Source of the DNA: Diplodia intermedia | Taxonomy: Eukaryota; Ascomycota; Dothideomycetes; Botryosphaeriales; Botryosphaeriaceae | Length of the DNA: 64,000 nucleotides | NCBI GenBank assembly: GCA_021495925.1 | Contig: JAKEKT010000019.1 | Coordinates: 62,001-126,000 of the forward strand | Reading direction: 5' to 3' | Shown here: positions 56,039 to 64,000 of the stretch, piece by piece | How positions within the stretch are numbered: the stretch's first letter is position 1 | Layout of the letters: every line of letters begins with the position of its first letter | Program-made: the position numbers and the translations under genes | Notes under the pieces: generated by a model | Seen by the model: only the letters and a program-made list of their open reading frames with translations | Told to the model about the DNA's origin: nothing | The model's database searches: none

Positions 56039-57457
56039 ATTGCCCATGGCCCATTAATAACTGTAGACCGCCCCCTCCCCCCCTGATCCACCAATTCCTT
56101 CAACCGTTCGACCCACTGCCCAACGCTGAAGGGCTTGAAGAGAGGAAAAAGAATAGGTGCAAGGTAAGTGGAGGAGGAGGCATAGGGCCGCCATTGTCCA
56201 CCCGGACTCGACTCGACTCAGCTTCCATCCACAGCGCATGCTCATCCGTACAACAATAGCAGAAAGCCTCTCTTGCGGTCCTTCCCAGCTCGATTCCTCA
56301 TTCTCGACCCTAGTCTCGATCTCGCCGTCGTAGTAGTAGCCGAGAGCGCTCGCAATGACGCCGCGATGGAGGATGTCGAAGTGGAGCTCTGTGCAGGGCA
56401 ACCGATTTCTCCCCGGCTGGAGGGCGTGCGTTGTCGCGGGGCGTGGCGCGCGCGCGCGACGAATTGTGCTTGTTTTCGGCGGCGGTGACGAAGCTGTTGG
56501 TTACCGGGATTTACCAATAGGTCGATGCTTGGGAGTGTGATGTGGCATAGGACTAGGTTCCGTGATGTAGTACGTGATGGCTTCGGCGTTGTGGACGGTG
56601 ATTCCGTCCTGTACTGTATATCTCTTCTTCACGATGGAAGGAACACGGGTCACAAGACTCATAGTAGAATGCACAAGCACGTTTTCAAGATCCCACGTTA
56701 TAGTGTAGCTACCAGAGAAGACCAAACCAACCCAAACCAAGCCCTCAAGACCGATCCGGACGAACCCTCAATGAAGAGCATTGCCGTTATTAAAAAAGCC
56801 AGAAGGAAGTTTCGCTAGGCCTTGTCTTCCCATTTTATTCCCAGCAGCTACCTGTTGTAATTCCTTTTTTTTTTTTCCCTTTCTTCTTTACTCGCTCGGA
56901 GCTTTCTGATTTTGCAAAACGCTCGTGTTCAGCCAGCGACTGGGCTTCAGCAACATCCTTGTCTCATAGGCATGGATCACCGAGGACCCAAGACTGAGAC
57001 CAAAGGGCGTTCGCCTCTAGCAGATAAGAGGAAAAAGAGCCCGATCAGAAAATGTAGCAAGTGGGAGACCTGTCCCATGCCGTATGTCGTTGTCCCCATC
57101 GATACCTTCTCCCATCCTCCACCCATTAAGCTTTGTGTTGATCAAAGGAAATGCAGATCTTTGTTCCATTTCCGTGTTTGCAAGAAACCAGTCCGTGCTA
57201 TGCAGTGTAACGCAGAGAATGAGAGGGGAACGAACAGCAAGAAATTGTGCATTAGACGGAAGCGTTGGTCATCCGGGACGTTGACGCTCCGCGGGGAAAA
57301 GGGCAGAACGGTATTCGTGCCGTCGAAGAAAGTGCAAAGAAAAAGGTCGAAAATGCCTCCGGTTTCACTTCAAGAGATCAAATGCAGAGAAGAGCCGAAA
57401 GGGGAGAACCGTGACCAGCTATCAGGTGAGAGTGCGCCAATTGCCAAGCGCGGCTGA
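56039..57457. other. Intergenic region with no supported gene
   Basis: About 1.4 kb between the transposon and the region downstream of the large membrane protein gene. It includes a CG dinucleotide run at 56445-56458, a T13 tract near 56865-56877, and an ATG frame of 161 codons (56972-57457, +) that is strongly basic and matches nothing I know. That frame is not called as a gene. Confidence 0.35.
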
Positions 57458-57727
57458 TCAAATCACTGACCGGCAGTGAGCTGTGTTCTCAATTCCTCCG
57501 GAAGATGACGACGAAAGCTCCAGAGATGCGTCAAGTCCAAGGTATGGCCGTTCAAACGTGACGTCGTAAACAATGTGCCGGTGGCACCACTCATCAAGGT
57601 CCTCTTCAACCCTGATCAAAGCTAGCTCAAGCAAGAGCGTATTTTCCAGAATAATCGTTGCCAGTTGCCATGGCTCGGAGCCCAACACCGAGAATGCGAT
57701 GTCGCAGCGATGACCATCTGGTCTGAA

Positions 57728-60700
57728 TCAGAAGACGTGGCCGAGCCACAGCGCCAGAATCAGAACCAGCACGATGACCTCTGCAATGAAGGCGATTATG
57801 CCACACTTCTTCTGGAACTGACCGACGTGGAGTATCTCGCGGCCGCTCATCTGGAACATCAAGCCGTCAAATGCTCCCAGGAACAAGAGCATGGCAGTCG
57901 GAGGGAACCAAGCGCACATCGCGAAGATTGCCCACGAGAGATGCTTCTTCTTGTTGATTTTGCCAGTCATATCAGACGAACTCGGCCTCGGGAGTTGCAG
58001 CAAATGCGGGGAATGGCGTTGGAGAGGCTCAACCGTGCGGTTGGAGCCCGGGCGAACAACTGTGCCGGATTCGGAACGGTCGTTTGTGAATGTAGCGCTT
58101 TCTTGGCAGCGAAGCGTCAGAGGAAAAGGGGAAGTCATCCCGCGGACTGACGGCCGTGGCATGGGTACGCCGCTCATGCGCGGAGTACTGTTCATTGAAG
58201 AACCCACTGATGAAGACTTCAGCTGTCGGTAACGCTCGGCGCGGCTTGATGAAGCGGCACGAAGGTCATCAATCTCCTTGCCGTAGGAGCTGAGTGGCGG
58301 TGCCCTACTGGATTGGCTACTGACGATGCTTCCTCTAGCAAGAGGTGATGGCCTGTACGACGTAGGAGTTTGGAAAGGGTTGGATTGGCCTGGATTGGCC
58401 ATGTGACCCGCAGTAGGGCTGTAGATATCAGTGTTGCTGGACCTGCCCAGAAGACTCTGCCGCGCAGGAGTGGTCATGCTTGGCGGAGAGCTGGCGAAGA
58501 TCTCCTCGTAAGCTCTGACGTTTTCTGGAGTGGAGCCGACAGTACTGCTGCCGGCAAAGCGCATGCCAGTGCCCATTGGCGTACCAGTCAGATTGGCTTC
58601 GGGGCCGACAAGTGCGAATTTGTCAAACGAGTTGACACGACTGCTCCCGTTTGCCGTAGAGCTTGAGGGGCCCAGGCCTTGGGACCTGGTTCTATGGGCC
58701 AAAGGTGACATTTCATGCTCCTCGACGATCTCGTCGCTTGGTCCGAAAGGAAGAAGGTCCTTGACCTGGGCTGCGGAAAGCTCAAAGGGTCGCGAATTTG
58801 CCGAGTTCGAAGCGCTCACGGTAGAACGGCGAGCGTCTCTTCCAAATTGGCTTTGTCGGAGGAACGATAGCTGGCTGTCGCGGGGAAACTTGGGAATATC
58901 CCTCATCTCAGAGGGTGATGTTACGACCGGGCTAATGCTGTCTTCATGTGCTAGCCTGTCACGTCGCCACGGGTTCGTGTTCGTCCTCTTCAGCGGAGTA
59001 ATGTCCTGCATCGGGAGGGCTGGCTCAGTGGAGTTACGACGGCTGTGATCTCCAGGTGTCGTCGTTGGGGCAAGGGTCTCCCAATCTCCATCCGTGCCCT
59101 GGCTGGCTAGGGTCGCCGGCGATTCGTTGCGTGGGCCCGGGGACACGGAACGCATCCACATTGCTGGGATATCGCTACCGCCGCTCTTGCGTTCGGCATT
59201 GCTGACCATCGCTTGCCTGCGAAGACCGGGCTCGGATTGTACAGACGTAAAGTTCTCCTTTTCCGGCATCTGGAATGCGATCCCGCCGACGCTCACATCG
59301 GAGTTCGTGCTCGCGTTCGTTTCGGAACTGAGCAGGCTGTTCTGAGTGCGGTCCCGGCAATGCTCGAGCTCTGGCGTTCCCCGCTGGCTGTCGCACCTCT
59401 CTATAAACTCTTGCAGGGGCGATTGAGGCAGCCTATCGCCCTGGGAGAGGCGGCTACCCTCAGTGATCACAGACATCCGATTCATCGCATCAATATTGCC
59501 AGAAATGCCGAGCAGCTTCCGTGTGTCGCCGTAAGAAGAAGCCCTGTTGGAGTAGTCCTCTGATACATGCGCATACACCCGATGAGCCTCTCCAAGCTCT
59601 CCGGGAGCAAGGGGAGGCGGGGAGTTTGGCGGCTTTCCCGGTGAAGGACGCATCGCACCCAGTGACCTCGGGAACATGCCATCCTGAGGAGTAACAGGGC
59701 TTGTCACAGGGCTTTCAGGATTACCGCTTCTACGCACATCGTCAAGGCCGAAGTCGAATTTGCTAAGCCCGGAAATGCGATTCGTGCGGGGGCTTGATGG
59801 GACCATGCTGCGGAGGCTGGGAACTCTGATCGTAACATCGTCTTCATCTTCGTCATCCACCATCAACTGGTTGGTGGAAACGGTCGCATCAAAGGTAGTG
59901 TCACCACCATACTGGTCGTATATGTTCCCCAATGTATTGTCGATATTCCTTGACAGCGTACGGCCACCCCGACTGTCAACAGACGGATTCCTGGATAGGT
60001 TCGTGTGCACCGAGTGACGGGGCGTGTCCTCGAACTCGTACGAGATCTCGCCGCTGTAGTCCGTGATCTGGTTCTTGACACCGAATGGGACGCTTCGCCG
60101 GTTACTGAGCGGTCCAAAGTACAACGAGTTCGAGTCAAATTCCGTCTCGGGGTACATGGAGACCTGGTCATATTGAGGACCACCCGACTCCGAGAGGGTT
60201 TCCCACGTGTCACCAGAAGGACGCGTAACATCAACCCCGGTGTTTCCAGGGACGATCGTCTCGGATGAGACGAAAGCACCCTTCGCCGGGGCATGGTAAG
60301 CGATCGAGGTTGAGCTGTAAGGTATGCCCTTGAGCCCTTGGTCAATCTGAACGGGCTTGCTCTCTCTCTTGCGAAAGACTGTACGTGCACGATCGATTAT
60401 TGATGCCCGGCGGTCGGGTTTGTTGCTCGAATGAGCGGCAGGCATGGCCGAGGACAACATGGCTTCCGCATGGTCGCGCGGTGGCTGATCCGTGTGCGTC
60501 GGAGACTGGAACTTTGACTTTGCGATGGACGCGTGGGCGGACCTCAAGTCGTCGAACAAGGGCCGCGGCGCCTGCCTGGAGGCCGCTTCGTCGGCGGCGG
60601 ACTCGGGTGACATGTCAGCTGGCAATAGTCGGTCCAGTGACGACCTGTAAAAGTAGTCATTGGGTTCATCCTGATCTGCTGGGGTTTCCAGGTTGGAAAG

Positions 60701-61519
60701 ATAGAGAGAGTTGTGGGGGTTAACAACATCGAAAGACGTGCCTCTGAAGTGAAGAAGAGCTGGAGTAGCTGGGGGAGTGTCCAGCAGCGAGGGCGTGGGC
60801 GCTGGGTGCGACTCTCGCGGCCAAACGTTCAGCGGTCGGGTGCCTTGGGCGGCAGGGCGGGGTTGTGGTGGCTCGGGAAAAGGAAACTTGGAAAGCGTGA
60901 AGGTGGAGGTGCTGGCAAGACCTGCAGTTTCGAGCAAATCGACGCTGGAGGGTTCGGTTGGGATGGGCGAAGTGGCGAGCGGGCGTCGGATCTCGATGTC
61001 TTTCGGGCGCGGCAGTCTCTTCCGTGACCCAAGGCCAAAGTCGCGCGGAAGTGCTGGGGCGCGTGACGCGTTGACAGGCGGAAGATCTGCAGAAGACGCG
61101 TTGAGGCGGGCAATGTCGCGTAGGCCCAGCGACGGCCGCTGCTGCAGAGCTGGCAGTGAACGGAACGAGGACACGCGCAGGGCGGTGAAGGATGAGCTGG
61201 GCTCGCGGCGGTTCGGCTCCGAGTGTGCGGTTGACGGTGGAGACGGAGGCAGCTGCGGAGGGTTAGGCCGGTGAAGAAGAGGCTCGCGCTCGCTGGCGTT
61301 CAAGCGGGTGGCGGCCGCCTTCCTCTTGAGCCGTCTGCCCCCGGGTGGCTCGGGGGTCCTTGGCGAGCCTTGCTGCTTGCGATAGTCGTGCAGCGAGAGT
61401 GAGTGAATGGGCGTGTAGGAACGCGCAGAGGAGGTGGAGCGAATCGAAGGTTGTGGAGAGTGGGTGGGCGTGACGGGAGTCGCGACGCGTTCGTGGAGCG
61501 TCGCCGAAAAGGTCGACAT
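57728..61519 (-). CDS. Large disordered protein with C-terminal membrane hairpin, unknown function
   Basis: One intron-free frame of 1263 residues from the ATG at 61519. I do not recognise a named family. Residues 1 to ~1160 are low-complexity, rich in Ser, Pro, Arg and Thr, with many SP/TP sites and basic clusters (GGRRLKRKAAATR near 61-73), so a phosphorylated disordered cytosolic part is likely. Only the end looks folded: KINKKKHLSWAIFAMCAWFP starts a first membrane helix (about 1180-1205), and a second follows (CGIIAFIAEVIVLVLILALW, about 1238-1257) just before the terminus. A tail-anchored hairpin in the plasma or ER membrane is inferred. The stop TGA is followed in the same frame by 89 more sense codons (to 57458). 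Such proteins occur in filamentous fungi as conserved hypotheticals. Confidence 0.85.
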   Translation of the reverse strand: MSTFSATLHERVATPVTPTHSPQPSIRSTSSARSYTPIHSLSLHDYRKQQGSPRTPEPPGGRRLKRKAAATRLNASEREPLLHRPNPPQLPPSPPSTAHSEPNRREPSSSFTALRVSSFRSLPALQQRPSLGLRDIARLNASSADLPPVNASRAPALPRDFGLGSRKRLPRPKDIEIRRPLATSPIPTEPSSVDLLETAGLASTSTFTLSKFPFPEPPQPRPAAQGTRPLNVWPRESHPAPTPSLLDTPPATPALLHFRGTSFDVVNPHNSLYLSNLETPADQDEPNDYFYRSSLDRLLPADMSPESAADEAASRQAPRPLFDDLRSAHASIAKSKFQSPTHTDQPPRDHAEAMLSSAMPAAHSSNKPDRRASIIDRARTVFRKRESKPVQIDQGLKGIPYSSTSIAYHAPAKGAFVSSETIVPGNTGVDVTRPSGDTWETLSESGGPQYDQVSMYPETEFDSNSLYFGPLSNRRSVPFGVKNQITDYSGEISYEFEDTPRHSVHTNLSRNPSVDSRGGRTLSRNIDNTLGNIYDQYGGDTTFDATVSTNQLMVDDEDEDDVTIRVPSLRSMVPSSPRTNRISGLSKFDFGLDDVRRSGNPESPVTSPVTPQDGMFPRSLGAMRPSPGKPPNSPPPLAPGELGEAHRVYAHVSEDYSNRASSYGDTRKLLGISGNIDAMNRMSVITEGSRLSQGDRLPQSPLQEFIERCDSQRGTPELEHCRDRTQNSLLSSETNASTNSDVSVGGIAFQMPEKENFTSVQSEPGLRRQAMVSNAERKSGGSDIPAMWMRSVSPGPRNESPATLASQGTDGDWETLAPTTTPGDHSRRNSTEPALPMQDITPLKRTNTNPWRRDRLAHEDSISPVVTSPSEMRDIPKFPRDSQLSFLRQSQFGRDARRSTVSASNSANSRPFELSAAQVKDLLPFGPSDEIVEEHEMSPLAHRTRSQGLGPSSSTANGSSRVNSFDKFALVGPEANLTGTPMGTGMRFAGSSTVGSTPENVRAYEEIFASSPPSMTTPARQSLLGRSSNTDIYSPTAGHMANPGQSNPFQTPTSYRPSPLARGSIVSSQSSRAPPLSSYGKEIDDLRAASSSRAERYRQLKSSSVGSSMNSTPRMSGVPMPRPSVRGMTSPFPLTLRCQESATFTNDRSESGTVVRPGSNRTVEPLQRHSPHLLQLPRPSSSDMTGKINKKKHLSWAIFAMCAWFPPTAMLLFLGAFDGLMFQMSGREILHVGQFQKKCGIIAFIAEVIVLVLILALWLGHVF

Positions 61520-63408
61520 GGCTTGGCAGGTGCTGCGCTTTCACGTGCGCAGACCCTGAAATAACCGTCTGAAATATCGTGCGAGCCCACTGAGGGGAGA
61601 GAATGGGAAGTCCCTGCTGGATCTCACCCTTCACCGGCACCGATGCATTTCTGTCTCGTCGGCAACGGTGGCTTGGCTGTATGCCGGCTCCTTCTCAAAG
61701 AGGCATCAGGATCTCTGCTTCGACGTCTACTGACACCAAACGCACCGTCAGCACCACGCACTTTTGGTGGTTTCCCGAACATTACTCACGGGTGCCAAGA
61801 AGAAAGCGAACGACAGCACCGAAAGCTCTCCGACCCAATATTTTTCCAAGCTCTTCGACACACGTCAAGTAAATGAGGACCTAAACAGAGGACGGAGGCG
61901 GCGCTCGAGCGAAGGAGGAACAAGGCCAGCTTGTTCGCCGGAGTGCGGACTTCGTAGAGAGACGGACTCGGAGCCGGGGGGATGGAAGGAGCGCGGGAGA
62001 TTACGATTACAGAGAGCGGGTACGCGCAGCGGAAAGGTAGCACATGCGAGAGGCAGGCCGAAGTTCAGTGCAGCAGTAGTGAAAGGACAGATGGGGAAGC
62101 AGCAACCGGCTGAGGGCAAAAGGGAGGCGAGCTGGCTGATGCGGTACATGGCTCATAAGAAGGAAAATAGAAAGCGTGCTAGCTGCCAGCGTCCGTGATT
62201 CCAGAAAAACAATCCTTGCGGGCCACCACTGCAGAGAGCAGTCCCCCGTCACCACTGCGCTCTCGACGGTGGGTGGTGGACGGTGATGGCGACAGGGCCC
62301 GTGCGCCGACTGCCACTGCAGGGGTGCGGCAGCAGGCGCGTCCAATCAGCCCCGGCAGCGGCCTCCAGCACAGGCATCGCCATTCATTTCGCTCAGCAGC
62401 CGCATCGTGTCGCCGGAGCGGCGTCTGCCAATGAAGGCCGCAAGCTGTGTTTCGCGGCAGCTAATGCGCGTCACCTAGCTCGGTCGTCGCGCCAATCCGC
62501 GGGCGCAGGTGCCTTGCCTCTTTCGCGCCCGATGATGGCTGTGCATGGCCACCCGGCCCCTCCGAGATCATCAGCTGTGGGCACACCATCCCGGCTGAGA
62601 CATGTCGACGACACGCTGCGCCGCGAGCCTTGTGTGGATCGTCCTGGGATCATCGACGAAGTGGTGTTGAGGTGTTGTGGTGGGGGCGAGCGAAGCGAGC
62701 GACCGCCCGAAGCGAGAGGCCAAACTGACTTGGCGTGACGGCTGACCACCACCTTGTCGATCTCAAACGCGTACATTGCGCTTCCGTCCGCCTGCCGTTC
62801 GACTCTGTCTTCTCGGGACGTTTCAAACCGCTGATCGACTGCGTCAGGCGGGCAGATCCCGGCACTTCCCCACTCCCCCATTTCATGTCGTAGCACCAGA
62901 AGTGCAGCTGCAGGCTGCTTGTGTTGCCAGAACCTATACAGCATCAGGAAGCTATGTGGCTGACCCTGCAACCATCCTCGAATGACTGGAAGAACGTCGC
63001 CGAGTTCTGGAAGAGGCATACCTAGTGCTGTCTTCGTGAGCGGCAAGACCTCGTTTCCCTGTGTGGTAGGTGCGAACATGGAAACACCATGGGCCTCTTT
63101 CCTGCATCGGCACGTCTGCCCCGACGCACATCTTGAATCTCCCGAGTCTTCACATCATCCAACTTGATATCCTCGTATCCATTTCCCCCTACTCACTGAA
63201 GCGCGGCCTTTTGCGTACGCGAAAGCCGTGCTTTCCCTTCACCCTTCGGCACAGCTCGCGCTACCTGGAGTAAGCGGACCAGCATTCCCATCTTGCCCTT
63301 TTTTTTCATCATATTACCCTTACCCTGGTCCAACAAGCAGCGTTTTGCCCCGAGGGCGACTGGTCCCCTCCCTCCCTCCCTCTGGTAATCGCATCGACAT
63401 CAAACACC
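61520..63408. other. Divergent intergenic region
   Basis: This 1.89-kb region separates the divergent starts of the large membrane protein (-) and the partial right-edge gene (+). A GCGAGCGAAGCGAGCG block lies at about 62684-62700 and a CCCTCCCTCCCTC run at 63368-63381. Frames of up to 202 codons occur (62471-63079, -) but overlap frames on the other strand and show no known domain. No gene is called. Confidence 0.35.
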
Positions 63409-64000
63409 ATGGTCACGGCATATAGCACCGGTCCTGAAGACGCGTCGCATGGAGCTGGCAGCGATAATGTTCGGCGGCGCAGTACAACCTTCAGACATCG
63501 AGTGCTCAGGCAAATGTCCGCCGGAGACCACAAGGAAGACGCTGATTCCGCAGTCAACCCTGTTACCCGCAGACCGTCTTTGTTGAACTCCCCTAGAAGG
63601 AAGCTGCCCTGGCTTGATGGGAAAATCTCGTCTGACAAAGAGGGTCACCGGAAGCACCGACATGTTCCTGGAGAATTCGAGTCGGATGACGATACGTCTT
63701 GGACTCAACCATCGCCAGCACGCCCTGAGTCACCTCTACCCAAGCCATCGCTCAATCTGCATGTGCCACACAATCCAAGCTCGGTCTACACCCCCTCAAT
63801 GTACAGCACCGATGCGGTTAGCGGAGCGAGCATCGGCCCTCCCGTCCAGACCCCGAGACCACACAGATCGTACGAAGCTCTGATTTCCCCACCTGCGATG
63901 CCTACAAATGCAGCGCCTGAGACTGGAAATAAGATCTCGTCGCGTCATGCAAGAAGAACGGATTCTCTTCTTGGAGACTCGGCAATAAGCGGGCCCAAAT
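63409..64000 (+). CDS. Partial protein of unknown function, cut by the window edge
   Basis: An ATG at 63409 in a good context (ACACCATGG) opens a frame that stays open for 197 codons to the end of the window, so the 3' part is missing. The visible peptide is Ser/Pro/Arg-rich and probably disordered: it begins MVTAYSTGPEDASHGAGSDN and contains RRPSLLNSPRRKLPWLDGK, DDDTSWTQPSPARPESPLPK and a late RTDSLLGDSA. No domain is seen. The composition resembles the disordered N-termini of fungal signalling or membrane proteins, but no function can be given. The upstream region includes a pyrimidine-rich CCTCCCTCCC stretch about 30 bp before the ATG, common in fungal leaders. Confidence 0.68.
   Translation, partial: MVTAYSTGPEDASHGAGSDNVRRRSTTFRHRVLRQMSAGDHKEDADSAVNPVTRRPSLLNSPRRKLPWLDGKISSDKEGHRKHRHVPGEFESDDDTSWTQPSPARPESPLPKPSLNLHVPHNPSSVYTPSMYSTDAVSGASIGPPVQTPRPHRSYEALISPPAMPTNAAPETGNKISSRHARRTDSLLGDSAISGPK

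Noticed and set aside
56972..57457. 161-codon ATG frame, strongly basic
   Set aside because: No domain, no signal peptide, low-complexity Lys/Arg content, and a position in the region opposite the possible readthrough extension; a chance frame is more likely.
62471..63079. 202-codon ATG frame on the minus strand
   Set aside because: Shares its span with long frames on the other strand and has no family resemblance; transcript evidence would be needed.
1..64000. CRISPR arrays, operons or prokaryotic defence systems
   Set aside because: Genes carry spliceosomal introns and are fungal; no regularly spaced identical repeats were seen.

Overview
The window is nuclear DNA of a filamentous ascomycete (Pezizomycotina). 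Genes are mostly split by short GT-AG introns of about 41-82 nt, and intergenic spacers run from roughly 0.3 to 2.4 kb. The protein set is fungal: a DASH complex subunit (Ask1), an APSES/MBF transcription factor, a single-chain eukaryotic urease, scytalone dehydratase for DHN melanin, a GH28 pectinase, a sedolisin and a carnitine acetyltransferase. Melanin and pectin-degrading genes suggest a melanised, plant-associated fungus, plausibly a dothideomycete, but the genus cannot be fixed from the sequence alone. Reading frames were joined by hand across introns; exon coordinates are given in each entry.

Layout, left to right. 0-5.4 kb: secreted GH28 enzyme (+), six-exon Yvc1-like TRP channel (-), translation factor eIF2-alpha (-). 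6.9-9.7 kb: a three-exon, 86-residue secreted cysteine-rich peptide (+), a GNAT acetyltransferase (-), a LYR-motif protein (-). 10-16 kb: Mbp1/Swi4-type APSES factor (+) and an F-box-like protein with a polyhistidine tract and acidic tail (+). 16.8-23 kb: glutaminyl-tRNA synthetase (-) divergent from the ER P5A ATPase Spf1 (+). 23.8-29.4 kb: sedolisin protease (+), mitochondrial malate dehydrogenase (-), NmrA-like protein (+). 29.9-34.5 kb: carnitine acetyltransferase (+), Ask1 (-), tRNA-Arg(ACG) (-). 35.5-45.1 kb: MDR oxidoreductase (+), HMG-box protein (-), Maf-like nucleotide pyrophosphatase (-), scytalone dehydratase (+). 47-55 kb: Csx1/Nam8-like RNA-binding protein (+), urease (+), Nit2/Nit3-type nitrilase (+). 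57.7-64 kb: a 1263-residue disordered protein with a C-terminal membrane hairpin (-), and a partial unknown gene running off the right edge (+).

The genes are mainly independent housekeeping genes and do not form a biosynthetic cluster. Some functional threads exist: acetyl-unit and malate traffic between organelles (carnitine acetyltransferase, malate dehydrogenase), nitrogen release (urease, omega-amidase-like nitrilase), cell-cycle control (APSES factor and Ask1, both with ACGCGT sites upstream), and extracellular attack or interaction (GH28, sedolisin, cysteine-rich peptide).

The most notable non-gene structures are a 644-bp hAT-like non-autonomous transposon at 55387-56030 with matched terminal inverted repeats and a perfect 8-bp target duplication, carrying an internal 44-bp minisatellite, and a 216-bp foldback element at 37116-37331. 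No CRISPR array, operon or bacterial-type system was seen.
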